A DNA stretch of 64,000 bases from Brachionus plicatilis (lineage: Eukaryota; Rotifera; Eurotatoria; Ploima; Brachionidae). A program made the translations under genes and the position numbers. Position 1 is the first letter of the stretch; the number at the start of each line of letters is the position of its first letter. The notes under the pieces were generated by a model. That model made no database searches, was not told the DNA's origin, and saw only the letters and a list, made by a program, of their open reading frames with translations. The DNA lies in the NCBI GenBank assembly GCA_010279815.1, contig QEOQ01000098.1:403650-467649 (forward strand). Direction: 5' to 3'. Shown piece after piece: positions 24,350-37,040 of the stretch.

Positions 24350-25065
24350 AAATCCACATCTATCCACAAATCCGGTAAAAATCTTCACTAATTTAGTAAA
24401 AAATTAACAAAATCAATAAATAATTAATTAATTAAGTTTTTAATATTTATTTCAGAAAAAGAACACAAAAAAATAAAAAAAATATAACAAATAAATATGA
24501 AAAAACACTAATTCAATTGAATCATAACTTTATTTTAATTTTATTCACTAATTAAGTAAAAAAAATTACATCAAAAAAATAAAAAAAATAACCTATTTTT
24601 TTTTTTACATATACAATTTAATTTACACAGATTTTGTTTCTAAATTGAATTATTTAACTTAAATAGCTTATTGTTAAATTTTTTCAAATAACTATTAAAT
24701 CAATAACTCTATTCAATTTTTTTAAATTTTTTTTTATTATTTAATTAAATAAATGAAGTGATAATCAGTCTCATGAGGCATGGGCACTAACCTGTTGATT
24801 AACCTTGATTATTGAATTTCAGAAAAAGAACACAAAAAAATAAAAAAAATATAACAAATAAATATGAAAAAACACTAATTCAATTGAATCATAACTTTAT
24901 TTTAATTTTATTCACTAATTAAGTAGAAAAAAATTACATAAAGAAAAATAAAAAAATTACCTATTTTTTTTTTTACATATACATTTACTTAATTTCCAAT
25001 TCTGGATATTCCTCAAGCTCAAACATTCAAATAGGTTTTGAGAAGTGTAACGCAAAAATGTTGAA
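24350..25065 (-). repeat. MULE-related repeat, tandemly duplicated
   Basis: Two tandem blocks (about 24.45-24.63 and 24.82-24.99 kb) share a run from TCAGAAAAAGAACAC through TTCAATTGAATCATAACTTT to the poly-T/ACCTA segment. Both match, in reverse orientation, the sequence at about 21.19-21.45 kb beside the SWIM fragment. The right end (24.98-25.07 kb) carries the start of the SWIM-coding segment in reverse, followed by the TGCGTTACACTTC terminal repeat. Confidence 0.55.
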
Positions 25066-25179
25066 AAAAAAAAATATCTCACGTTTTTTTTTTAACTCAT
25101 TTTTTTAACTAATTTTTAAAATTCAATTTTTGGTTTCAAAAAAAAGGTGATTTTTACATTGGTGTTTTTAAGTGATGAA

Positions 25180-25290
25180 ATCGAATTAGCTTTATGGACC
25201 CAAATTGAAACTTGAATAAACAAAAAATTTGAAAAGACTATTGAAAAAGTAGTTTATTCGAATAAAATCTTGAATATAAGATAAATTTGA
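25180..25290. repeat. Short interspersed repeat, also at 56.16-56.28 kb
   Basis: A segment containing GTGATGAAATCGAATTAGCT, TTGAAACTTGAATAAACAAA and GAATAAAATCTTGAATATAA recurs as its reverse complement at about 56165-56275, immediately beside the large hairpin. Class unknown. Confidence 0.5.
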
Positions 25291-25442
25291 TAAATTTGAA
25301 GATTTTCACTGAATTTGTGATTTTTTTTCTTAATTTGTGGTGACGTTTACTGATGTCCGTAAAAAAAGAAGAACGCTCAAATAACGCCTTTCTTCGTTAA
25401 ATTTCAAAATAATTTTTTTCCTAAAACAAAGCTTTGGAGATA

Positions 25443-25690
25443 TACAGTGATGATTTGATACTAGTGCTTTTACCAAATTTTACGTTAATTTTCGAAAAAT
25501 TTCGAAAAAACTTGCAAAAAGGAAAATGCCAAAGCCGTTTTTCAGGCCATTTTTACGTTTTTTTGGTAAATTTAACAAAATCAAAAAAATTTCGAGAAAA
25601 AAAAATTTTACAGATTTTTACGTAAATTTACGTAAAGAACGATATTTCAAAAGGTAAATTTCAGTAAAAATTTGTAAAAAAATTATGAGT
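25443..25690. repeat. Mariner-like terminal fragment
   Basis: Begins ACAGTGATGATTTGATACTA and contains several TTTACGTTAA/TTTACGTAAA motifs, as at the ends of the mariner-like repeats at 19.1 and 40.8 kb. No coding part. Confidence 0.4.
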
Positions 25691-25839
25691 CTTGGATTTT
25701 TTTTTCAGGAAAAAATTTAATTATTTGTTTAAATTTCTTTTTCAATGTAAATATTGAAACATGATTTTTTAAGCAATTCACACAATTGTCATACTCTTTT
25801 TAAGTGAATTTATTTATAAAAAAAAAATTTGTGCCTAAA

Positions 25840-26046
25840 AAATTTTAGAAATAAATTAAACTAGTTAAAAAAAATATAAAAAATCAAGATATAAAAAAAT
25901 TTATGACTAGATTTTTTAAAATTTTTAAAACAAGTCAAAGTCAAGACTTGTTAATTTTAAAAAATATATTTTCAAGTCCAAGTCATACTTTGACTCGTTT
26001 TTGACTTGTTAAGACTTTTTTTCCTAACTTTTATACAAGTCTGGGC
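25840..26046. repeat. hAT-like MITE fragment of the AAGTCAAAGTC family
   Basis: Nearly identical to the right half of the complete copy at 60293-60676: AAATTAAAC(A/T), then AAACAAGTCA and AAGTCCAAGTCATACTTTGA, ending CTTTTATACAAGTCTG. The left end is missing. A further right end of the same type is at about 45221-45243, and related pieces lie at about 18.44, 18.92, 19.95 and 38.74-38.94 kb. Confidence 0.55.
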
Positions 26047-26212
26047 ATATCTAAATCGCATGAGAGATGAAAAAAAGTTTCTGCACAATTTTGATCTTTC
26101 CAAGGGTCACGGCTCTTAAATTATTATTTAAATAAAAAAAATTTAAAATTAAAACTTTTTAATTTTTTTATTTTTATTTAATCTAAATAATCTAAACCTA
26201 AATTTTATATCA

Positions 26213-27190
26213 CAGTGCCTCTATAAAAGGCGCAGAATGGGCTAAATTACGTAATTTTACGTGAATATTAGTTGGGAAAGTATGAAATTTTACAAAAATA
26301 ACTTAAGATTACATTAAAATACGTAACTTTTAATAAAATCGTTCTTAAATGCTTCTTGCCAAAAAATGAGGATTTTGGTATGAAAAATATAAAATTGGCT
26401 TCTTTTCCAAAATATTTAAATAAAAAAAAATTCAATGTTCCTTCCTCTACTTAATTTTGCATAAAATTTGGGAAAATTTTATAATTATAATACAAACCAT
26501 TGGATAATTTAAAAATAAAAAAAGTTTTAATTGAAACAGTATAAAAAATACTAAAAATAAAAATATTTTATGCGAAAAATTGGCATCTTGAAGTTAATGA
26601 TCAATTCAAAATATCATTTCAATTCAAAGAGTTGATCATTAGATATTATAACTTATTTTTGTATTAATTTAAATAATTTTAATATAAGATGCTTTACTTG
26701 TTATTTAGATTTAAAAAACAAGAATAAATATTTTATTGTGAAAATATTTGTATGAAAAATTGATCTTTTCATTTAATTACTTATTTGGAATTTTATACCT
26801 GAAATTCATTTTTAAATTTTATTTTTAATTTTGAATGCTAGATACAAATACTTTTGAAATAAAAAATTTCAAAATAAACTCTACAAAAATCAGTCTATAA
26901 ATTTAAATTCTTAAAATCTATTTCATCACTGGGTTGAGAAAATATTTTTTTTAAATTATTTTATGTTTTTAAATCTACATAATATGTAAAGCATTTTACA
27001 TTAAAATTATTTAAATAAATTTAAAGATTAATTTTAATATTTAAAGATAAACTCTTTGAATTGAAATGATATTTTGAATTAATATTTAAAAATAGTATAA
27101 CTTTTTTTATCTAATTAAGAAAAGAAAAGATCAGTTTTATATTATTTGACCAACAACCACCATTTTTTACTACAATATCTATTACCTTTA
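26213..27190. mobile_element. Mariner-like repeat with an internal insertion
   Basis: Starts ACAGTGCCTCTATAAAAGGC, followed by TTACGTAATTTTACGTGAAT. It ends near 27.19 kb in a segment that matches the transposase-tail region of the 19.1-kb copy. The same outline is at 40801-41500. Between about 26.59 and 27.09 kb it carries a second repeat that starts GGCATCTTGAAGTTAATGAT, from the family seen complete at 40217-40793. Confidence 0.5.
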
Positions 27191-27742
27191 AATAATTATT
27201 ATTGAACAACATGAAATTAGTAGTAATCCCATGTAATTTCTCCAAGGCTAACTCTTGTAAAAATTAAGAGAAAAAATATAAGGGATCTATATAAGATCGC
27301 TAAGAGAATTTTTGAAAAAATCTAACAAAGATCATTTTTTTGTTCTCATCATCTGATTTAAATATCTGGAGAAATCAATAATAGATCTTCAGAAAAAAAT
27401 TGTGAACATTAGAAGGAAAAACTAATTATTTATTATTTATTTGTTTATCTGTCCTGAGAAGATTATATTTTTTTAATCTTTTTTATTTATTAACAAAACT
27501 ATAATTCCGAGAAAGTCGACTGAAAAGAGGTTTTTTTTCAGAACAGTGTTCTTGAGGAGGTTACAAAAGTTATTGTTACAATAGTTACAATTTAAAAATG
27601 CGTTCAACTGAATTAAATTTATCTGTTAGATTTTTTCTCGAATAGTTTCCACAGATATAAAGATCAAAAATAATAAAATGTTTTTAAAAGGCAAGTTTAT
27701 TCTATTCGAGAATTTTAAAATTATTTTATATTTTTTTTATTA

Positions 27743-27784
27743 TTTTTTTGAAATAAGTTACTTACGTAACTTATTTCAAAAAAA
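27743..27784. repeat. Perfect short palindrome
   Basis: A 19-bp arm (poly-T then GAAATAAGTTAC), a 4-base loop TTAC, and the exact reverse complement. It could be a hairpin or the scar of a foldback element. No surrounding function is visible. Confidence 0.5.
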
Positions 27785-28209
27785 TATAAAAATTAGACAA
27801 AAAAATCTGAGACTTATTTATATTTATCGAAATTTACATAAAAATATTAATTTTATCATATCATTAGCTAAATCTCTAAATATTGAACAATGTAGCAAAG
27901 AAAGAAAAAAATTTTTTAAATTTTTTTCTTTTCTTTTATATTTTATTTAAACTTATTTTATTTTTCTTATTTTTCTATTTGAAGGAGCAATAATAAAATT
28001 ATTCTTCCCCCTCTTTCTTCTTTCAATTACAATGGTCCAAATTACTACGACCCATTTAATCAAAGGAAAAAACTAGTGCACAACGAAAAATTTTCAACAA
28101 GATAAAATCTAGAAATCTATAGGCATGATTTATTTATTTTTTTTTAAATGTTTTAGAAATTTTAAAGACGCAGTTAAGAATGCCTATCCACTTACTGAAA
28201 ATGGACTGA

Positions 28210-28828
28210 NNNNNNNNNNNNNNNNNNNNNNNNNNNNNNNNNNNNNNNNNNNNNNNNNNNNNNNNNNNNNNNNNNNNNNNNNNNNNNNNNNNNNNNNNNN
28301 NNNNNNNNNNNNNNNNNNNNNNNNNNNNNNNNNNNNNNNNNNNNNNNNNNNNNNNNNNNNNNNNNNNNNNNNNNNNNNNNNNNNNNNNNNNNNNNNNNNN
28401 NNNNNNNNNNNNNNNNNNNNNNNNNNNNNNNNNNNNNNNNNNNNNNNNNNNNNNNNNNNNNNNNNNNNNNNNNNNNNNNNNNNNNNNNNNNNNNNNNNNN
28501 NNNNNNNNNNNNNNNNNNNNNNNNNNNNNNNNNNNNNNNNNNNNNNNNNNNNNNNNNNNNNNNNNNNNNNNNNNNNNNNNNNNNNNNNNNNNNNNNNNNN
28601 NNNNNNNNNNNNNNNNNNNNNNNNNNNNNNNNNNNNNNNNNNNNNNNNNNNNNNNNNNNNNNNNNNNNNNNNNNNNNNNNNNNNNNNNNNNNNNNNNNNN
28701 NNNNNNNNNNNNNNNNNNNNNNNNNNNNNNNNNNNNNNNNNNNNNNNNNNNNNNNNNNNNNNNNNNNNNNNNNNNNNNNNNNNNNNNNNNNNNNNNNNNN
28801 NNNNNNNNNNNNNNNNNNNNNNNNNNNN
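28210..28828. other. Assembly gap (619 Ns)
   Basis: A run of N. Just before it, 28160-28209 reads NFKDAVKNAYPLTENGL in one frame after a TTTTAG acceptor-like site, so a truncated exon or transposase fragment may run into the gap. The gap prevents any decision. Confidence 0.95.
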
Positions 28829-29122
28829 CATTGAATGTTGCACTAAGTTGCATTTACAGAATTAAGTTTAAAAATTTAGAAAAAAAGTTATTCAATTTTT
28901 TAACATTTTTTTCTGTTCTTTTTATCATTTTGTACTGAATTTCACAAAACCTTTAATGTAAATTTGTGTCTTAATTAAAAAAAAGTTACATTTAGATTGA
29001 AATTGAAGTGAACTTTTATTGATTTTTTTTGGCGTGTGCTAATTCAATAACTAAAATTACAAATTTTTCACCAATTTTACTAGATCATCTAGTGAATATA
29101 AATTGACTTACTCCTCATAAAA

Positions 29123-29252
29123 TTACTCTCTACTTTTTGCAGATGATCTAGTTACTTTTTTCATCTACATTAAAAAGGGGAACCTTGAAAATAAGATAAT
29201 TAAATACACCAACGAATTAGAATAATGGCTCTATAAGTGGAAAAAAAAAATA
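29123..29252 (+). pseudogene. Reverse transcriptase fragment of LINE family A
   Basis: Encodes YSLLFADDLVTFFIYIKKGN, then ENKIIKYTNELE, a stop, then WLYKWK. It matches the catalytic FADD block of LINE copy A (SLLFADDLVTFFIYNKKGN) almost residue for residue. Only about 43 codons remain. The sequence just upstream (ACTAGATCATCT, about 29079-29090) is the reverse complement of part of the same block, so a small inverted duplication is present. Confidence 0.75.
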
Positions 29253-29284
29253 AAATAAATAACATTTAAAAAAGTTATTTTTTT

Positions 29285-29560
29285 TTTATCTGTACCGAAC
29301 TAATGCTCCTTCGGAATAAAAATATAATGAATAAATAAAGTAAAATGAGATAAAAAATAAAAATAGATAAAAAAAGGATAAATAAGTCTAAGTAATAAAA
29401 AAAATTAAAAATGATATATTGAAATAGCTAGAGGTTGGACATGTTTAAATATTTGACAGTTAAGGAAATAAAGAAGAAATTGTTAGATAGCAATTATACA
29501 ATAGAGTTGGATATTGTATATATCTTGATTCGAAACCTTCTTTATATTCCAAAAAATTTT
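29285..29560 (-). mobile_element. LINE family A 3'-end fragment
   Basis: From about 29425 to 29555 the sequence parallels 5475-5582 in copy A, including TTGATTCGAAACCTTCTTT and the ORF2 C-terminal codons. It therefore reads on the minus strand. Beyond it is the family 3' UTR and a terminal stem-loop, CCGAAGGAGCATTAGTTCGG when read on the minus strand, then TACAGATAAAAA. This shows the 3' terminus that copy A itself lacks. It is in opposite orientation to the neighbouring RT fragment. Confidence 0.7.
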
Positions 29561-32500
29561 CCTGTAGAAAAAAAATTTGCTGCAAAAATAATTATTTAGA
29601 ATTTTGAATTTTTTTACTTTGTTATCAAAAAAAATAAGCTGAAAAAAAATTAATAATCCGATATAAATAAAACAAGAGGTGTCCCAAAAAAAAACATTCA
29701 TAAATCAAAATTTTTTTGCCGATTTAATGAATAAAATAATGATTAACTTTAATGAAGTTTTAAATAATAATTTCAAATTAATTGTTGGTAAGAAACTAAG
29801 CTACATTTTTATGAAGAAAAAAAGTCTTTTAAATTTTTTTTTTTCAAATAAATCAATTATTTAAATACTGACTTTAGTTTCCTTGTTTTTTCGGATATTA
29901 ACGTTTATGTCCATTATCTTCCATCTTATCTTATGGAAAGTAGCTTTGTTTGACGACCATCTTCATCTTCTATTGAAGAAAATTTTAATACTAATTCGGT
30001 TAGTAATTTAACAAACAGTTTTGAAAAATAAATTTTTATTCTTAAATTTTTTTTTTAAACTTGGTTCAATTAACTTTATCAGCTGTATCCAGTTTCTTAA
30101 AAATGCTCTGCAAAGTAACTTAATTTAAATTTAATGAAACTAAATTTTGTAAAATCTTATATTTTTACAATGTCAGCTGATAAAATTTACAATAAAAAAA
30201 TTTAGACATTTAGGTCTTCTGTTTTTTTTCAAAACACACAATGACATTTTTTCAAATTTCATTGTCTCTTATGTTTGAATTTATATTCTTTATTTTTGGT
30301 ATTTAATTCAATAAATGGTATTATTGCTATTTACCTAAGCATTATAATCAAATTAAAAAATTAACTAAACATAAAAAAGGAATTATATCAAAATATATTA
30401 ACAATATTATGCCAAATATCGCTTCAGTAATCCTAAAAAAGTATTTTTAACCATGCGGTTTTATTCTGGAGCTAGCTTTTGAATTTCATTTAAATTTACA
30501 AAATAACAAAAAACATCTTAAATGTTTAGTTAAATCAAATGACTTTTTAAATAGTCATCATTCAAAAGAGCCAAGTGAATCTAGATCAAAAAAGATTATA
30601 TTTAAGAATTTAATTCTTATAAATTTAAAAAAAAACGTTATAATATTAGTTATTTAAGTATAATGACAGAAAAAATAATTGCTCAAGCTAGCTTTCTAGT
30701 TGTTTGCTTTTCAAAAAATTATGATTTCTAAGAAAAACTTGATATTCTTTTAGCATTTTATTTATTTATGTACAGAATGTTGAATAATTTTTAAATTTTA
30801 AAATTTATTCGCTCAACATTACTCTTGTGTAATAAAATATTATCTTTGAATTATTAACTTTTGTTTTAATGATATTGTAAATGTTTTAAATTAACTATAA
30901 TTAAAAAATTTTTTATTATTCCTTTTGAAATTTAAAAAAAAATAGAAAAGAAACAAGGAATAAGAAGATAAGGCCAATAAATGAATTACATACCGAATAC
31001 AGGAGGTATCAGCAAAATAAAATATTTTTTATATTAGATGATTGATAGTTAAAAAAAGGCATTGTCGATTTTAAAAAATGAAAAAAACCTAATAATTTCT
31101 TTAACTAAAATGTATTCAGTAAATTGTATCAGATGATAATGTATTACCTGGATCCGACCACTGTAGAAATTTTAAATAGTACTTACAAACCAAGTTAATG
31201 TTAATACATTCAATTTACCGGATTATAAAATTTACATTTCTTGGTAAATGGTTTCAAAGTTTTTTAATTATAGTCCTTAATTATAGTTCTTCGAAAGAAC
31301 CAGAGATGCATGAAAAGAAAACCTGTTACCTAAAAAAGTCACACTAATTATTATAAACATCATGATGAAAATGTTTTTTTTTTAAATTATGATTTTTTAA
31401 GAAATTTACGGCTATTATTTAACTTAAAAAAGGTTTTGTCTTTTTAGCTTAAGAAAAAATTTTGAGGAAATATCGGAATTTATCCATCCAAATATGATTT
31501 AAGATTTTAATTTAAAATCGAAGCAAAACTTACGATTAACTGAACAAAAGATAAAAATAAATAAAAAAAGGCAGGACTCGGCATCACATCGGAATTCTAT
31601 AATCTAAAAAAGTTCTCTATTAAGTCTTTAAATTTTCTAAATAAAGTCGTTAAATTGATCTTTTAAGCATCTTTTTTTAATTTCCTATATATAAGTAAAA
31701 CTAAACAAGAAATTTTATTCTGAATAAATTTTTTTTTTAAGTTATAGGATATTAACTTTTAAAGCTTTATGAATAAAATTTCTTAGCATAATTATTATTT
31801 TGTTTTAAAAATATTTTTTAGATAAAAACCATTTGAATTTGTTCCGATAAGTTATAAATATTGTTTTAAAGGCAATTTGAACAGCTTAACTTAGCAAAAA
31901 TTCTTTACATTGTGGAAAGTAGAGGTGGCAAATATAAATTTTTAAAGAGTCTGCACCAATATTTTACTGTTTCACTAATTTAAAGCTAAACATTCGAATC
32001 AGCTTGAAATAAAAGAGTTAAAATCAACAAAAATAGATAGAATTCTTAGATTAATTTTAATAATTATTTGGATAAAAAAATAAAATGGTCTGAAGTTATG
32101 AGACAATAATTTAAAAATAACTTAATAAATTAATAAATAATAAATTTAATCTAGTAATTTTTTTTTTCTAATTTTAAATTTAACCAATTTAAAATGTGAA
32201 GTAAATTACCTTAATTTATTTCTAATTTTGTTATTTATTATTCAGGAATAATTTTTGAATATTAAAAAAATATCATTGAAATGACTGAGTTATAAAAAAT
32301 TAAAATAATGGTCTGAGTTATTTGAAGATATTATCCAAACATGTCAGTTAAACAATTTAAAATAAAATTTTTGTGATATTTATAATTTTTTTGATAAAAG
32401 TGTTTCGCTAAACATAATTAAAACGAAAATTTAAAATAAACGATTTCATAAATCCGAAAATCTGAAAAAATAAAGGTTTTTTATATATAATGAATCGTCA

Positions 32501-35500
32501 TAACCGAACGCTTTTTTTTAAATAATTATTTTAGCTTCAATCTATAGAAAATTAATTTAAAAAACTGAATGCATCTCTAAATTTTTACATCAATCACTTG
32601 ATTTCATTACTAAATAAAAACTGTTTTTGTTTTCACTCGTGAGTTCAAAAACTTAAAAATTTAGAATTTTTAAGGATTCTTTAGAAAAAAGCGATTTTTT
32701 TTTAATTTTGCGAAATAAAAAAATACCACTGACTTAAACGAAACCAAAAACAAATGTGCCATTAGATAAAATAAATTGAAAATTATTATTATTTTGATTT
32801 TTTGAATTTCAATAAATTTTTAAAGAGCTTACCTGAATTTTACATCTTCAAAATAGAAATAAACTAGCTTTGAAAAGCATTCAGTATTTAAAAAATTCAT
32901 AAATAAAAAGCCAACATTAATTGCAGGCATCTTGTTCTCGTAGAAAATTTTTTTCAAAATAAAATCACTATCACCATGGTTTACTAAAATTAAATTTTTT
33001 GAATAATAATAATTAATAAATTAGATTATCTTATGTGTCCATTGTGCATAAACTTCTTAAAAATAAAAGAATAACTATGAAAATTAGCAGAAAAAAAATC
33101 AAAAAAATAATTAGGCAATTTTTTCAGAGCAAATAAATTAACTATAAAAAAATTGTATAAAAAAATAGAGGAAAAAATCTAAATATACTTATGAATATAA
33201 CGAATCCGAACTCACATAAAACTTATACAATTTGTCGTCAGGACGAACATAAACAAACTTGAACATTGGAATTATTACATTTCAATTTATTTGTCAATGA
33301 AATAATTAGGAACATTAACACACTCAAAGCGTCTGAGAATCTTCTCGTTTTTAAGTCAAAATTTTTATAAATTATAATATTTCTTATGCATTCCATGTGA
33401 TCAAAAATCGATATGAAAAAAATCTTATTTCTCTATATTTCTCATTTAAGCATTATTAAAGCGAATAATTTAGTTTATAAAATATGCACATTAACATTGA
33501 AAAAAAATCATTAATAGAACCTACTTCCAAAATTGGAAGATACATTCTAGGTATAATTGAACATAATTCAAAATATTTTTAGAACAAAAATTTAACCATT
33601 TATCTATTAGAATCGATTTTATTGAAAAAAATTGTTTAAGTAATAAATATGTAAACCTAGCGCTAAATTCTGCTACTTTGATGTTTTCTAATTATTTTTG
33701 AGATGAAAGTTTTTTTATTATAGAATTATTTTGTTTTTTTTCTTTATATGTTTCCAATAGAAACATTGAGCAAATTTGGGTTCTTTAGAAAAGCTTTAAT
33801 GAGGCAATTGTAAATATTCGAAGCTTCTCAAAAACTCTCACAACATTCTTCTTCTAAACTTAATAAATTAAATGATAAGAAAATCTAAAATAACTTTAAA
33901 AGTTTTTATCAATAAATTTTTTTTTCAAATTGGAAAATAAAAATGAACCAACTCGAGCCCTTGAGACTCTTTCGATTTTATTGAAACTGAGTTTTTAATT
34001 AAAATTTTGGTCTAACAAGGTAAAATTACTAAAAAAAAAAGATGAATGCATTTAAACAGATCGAGCAAAATAAATACAAAACTATAATAAAATATTTATT
34101 AATCTTATTCAAAAATTCTTTTTAAACAAAGGGTCTAATTGAATTTGAAAAAAAAAAACAGGACAAAAAAAAATTATATTTTAGTTCATCTTATTAGTTA
34201 TTTGAAAAATGAATTTTTAGCAAATATTAATAGCTATTTAAATGTCAGATAAAATGCGTTTTATGTTAAAAATATACATCTAATCGAAAATAATTCTTTA
34301 AGTGTTCATGAGTCAGATATTTGGCTTATTCGGATTTGTTTATTAAAGTGCTCGAATAATATGATCCTTTACTGTTAAAGATGTTTATGATTTTATTAAG
34401 AAAAAAATGCTCTTGAATTTATTTATGAAAAAGTTGTTTCACAGATGTTCAAATTTGAAATCAGACATTTTAGACTAAAAATGTTATAAACAAACAATAG
34501 CTTAAAATATAAGCGATATTTTTTATTAGAAATTAAATTTGTATCTTAGAAAATCCTTATTTTTCGATAAGTAAATCTTTCATTAAATGATCAACTTTTT
34601 CAAACGATAATCTCGGTGGAAAAATTGTCTTTTTATTTGAAAAAAAAACTTGCCTAACCATCTAACAAATTTTTTAGGTATATTTATCTAAACTTTATTA
34701 AATAAAACAATAAAATATGTATAAACCATGATATTGATTTATGTACACTATGCAATAGTTTATAAAAACTAAACAACAAAAAACTTGATTAATTATTTTA
34801 AAGAATAAAGAATAAAAATCTTAATTATTTACAAAATAGTAATCTCAAAGCATTCTGTATTCTAATAATGTTTGCTTTTGGCAAATTAGAGCGATTCTAA
34901 GGAATCCAAATATGCCAAATTAAATAGGACTCTTTTTTTACCATTCGCGATGTTGGAGATTAAATTAATCTGATTAATTTTTCAAATAACTAAAAGATCT
35001 TAATTTTTTTAATAATAACAAACAACAAACGCCTTCATTTTGGATATATTTAAACATAATTTTGAAAATTTTGTCCATCTAAAGCAAAAAAAAATGATCA
35101 AAAATCTGAAGTGAAATTATCTTTAATGGCTCAAAAGAATTTTGAACAATTATTTTCATAAAATTATAAGCTTCAAAAGCTTTATTAAAAAGCCTAAATT
35201 TTTTGTTTTCAAAATTTCGTCTAAATTTAATGAAATAAATAAATAAACATTAAATAATTTATTTCTCCTTGATTTAAAAATCAAAAAAGATCTTAAATTT
35301 TAAGATGTTATTTTTTAATTTTTTTACTACTTGTTTTTTTTTTAATTTAACTCATTTTAAGATAATTTTTACAAAGACCAAATCACTTGTTTATAATTAT
35401 TTAATGCGAAAATAAACTTCAGATCTTGTTTTTTAAATAATATTTACATTTATTGTTTAAATTGTTTCTCTTTAGAAAAATTTTGATGAAAACGTTGGGT

Positions 35501-36185
35501 AAGTTTTTATGAAAAAAACGCTGAATCTGTCATAATTGTTAGAATCCTAAAAAATTACAAAAATCTCAACTTAATTCAGAGTGAAGAGCTTTAATTTCAT
35601 ATTAAAAACAAATCTTTAAATTAGAGGTTTTTAAAAAAAGAAAATTCAATCACATAATTTATTCAAAATGATTTTTAGCATAAAATAATTATGTAACATT
35701 TTTTTAAATTAATTTATATTTTATTTTTTTAAATAAGATATGAAATTATTTTTAACATTATAAATTTAAAAAAAAACTAAATTGACGCTTCATAACCTAT
35801 TGTCATTCATTAAAGGTATCCAAAAATTGATGACCTAATCAAAATATAATTTCAATTCAAAAAGTATATCATTAGATATTTGCATTAATTATTGAGTTAA
35901 TTTAAATAATTTTAATATAACATGCTTTAGGTGTAGATTTAAAAGATAAAATAAATTTTTTATTTAAAAAACATTTGGAAAGATTGATCTTTTCATTTTA
36001 TTACTTATTTTATATTTGAAATTCATTTTTAAATTTAATTTAGAATTTTGAATGCTTGAAACAAAACTTTTGAAAACCCTACGAAAAATCGATTTTAATA
36101 AATTTTAATTCAAAAATCCATTCTATCAATGGGTTGAAAAATATTTTTTTAAAAATAAATAATATGTACACATGCTTAAAAAAAT
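29561..36185. other. Gene-poor AT-rich region
   Basis: About 6.6 kb with no gene I can defend. It holds two exon-like segments on the minus strand (32833-33266, listed separately). At 35.79-36.15 kb there is a degenerate copy of the repeat family seen at 26.59 and 40.22 kb, sharing TTCAATTCAAA and AAATAATTTTAATATAA. The rest is unstructured, possibly intron of an unseen gene. Confidence 0.4.
32833..33266 (-). CDS. Possible gene fragment, two exon-like segments
   Basis: Not recognised. Segment 33266-33216 opens with ATG and encodes MFKFVYVRPDDKLYKFY up to a strong donor (TAT|GTGAGT). Segment 32983-32833 follows an acceptor (TTTTAG). It stays open for 49 codons, including NHGDSDFILKKIFYENKM and PAINVGFLFMNFL, and ends at another strong donor (CAG|GTAAGC). 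Local composition is more gene-like than the surroundings. The phases of the two segments do not match directly: the first ends in phase 0 and the second needs one base. A small exon between them, or decay, would be required. No continuation was found to the left. Confidence 0.25.
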
Positions 36186-36767
36186 TGGGTATTCCTGTAT
36201 CCTGCCAACCTGTTTTTTGATAAGTTTTCGAGAATACGTATTCATGTATTCTTTCCGAAAAAGAATAGTTAATTTTTTAAAATGGGTATTCGAGAATACT
36301 TATTTTTGTAAAAATCTTTTTAACTTTTTTGTCGAAAATACTTGCCATGTATTCTAGAATAGCTCCGATGTATTTGAGAACGCTTTTGATCTATTCGAGA
36401 ATATGAATTCAAGAAAAAATTTTTTATGTGTGTGAAAAGACCACATTTTTTATTCAAAAATAAAATTTTTACTATTTGTAAGTCAATTTAAAGGTTTTTA
36501 AAAATCATAAGAAAAATTTTAAATCATCAATTTTTATTAATTAGAAGAACTTTTTTTATTAAATTTATCAAATTACATTTATAAAAAAATATCAAAATAC
36601 ATTTTTTTTGTTTGAAATGGAAAAATAAAGAGAAAGAAACAATTCCTTTTTATTTATTAAATCTACGGTTAGTAATGCTACCAGTTTTTTGATAAGTTTT
36701 CTCAAATACATATTTAGTATTCTCGAATTCTTATCAAAAAACTGGTTGGCAAGATACAGGAATACCA
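36186..36767. mobile_element. MITE with ends TTGG(G)TATTCCTGTATC
   Basis: Inverted terminal repeats of about 60 bp. The left reads GGTATTCCTGTATCCTGCCA and CTGTTTTTTGATAAG; the right is the reverse complement with few changes. A second inverted GTTTTTTGATAAGTTTTC copy lies inside the right end. The interior has repeated GAGAATAC motifs. Non-coding. Confidence 0.65.
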
Positions 36768-37040
36768 AAAATTGTTTAACACATGAAGAATTTTTCAAGA
36801 TTATAAATATTCTTAAATATCAAAAGTCTCTTATGTTCTAATAAACATTTATAAAATGATTGAATTCGAAAGTGATAAAGATTTTTATGCTTGATTTGAT
36901 CTATTTAATGTCCTAAAAAGATTTATAAAGAGGGTAAAGTTAAATAAAGCCAAATGGAAATTTAGCACCTGTACATATAATAATATAATTATATTAATAA
37001 TATTTGAAAAAATTTTAAAATATATTGTAGCTGTTTGCAG

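Noticed and set aside
28125..28865. Long open frames running through the N gap
   Set aside because: The length is made of unknown bases. Only the short peptide before the gap might be real.
29075..29560. Twin-priming explanation for the inverted LINE-A fragments
   Set aside because: The inverted piece lies on the wrong side of the 3' end for a simple twin-priming product.
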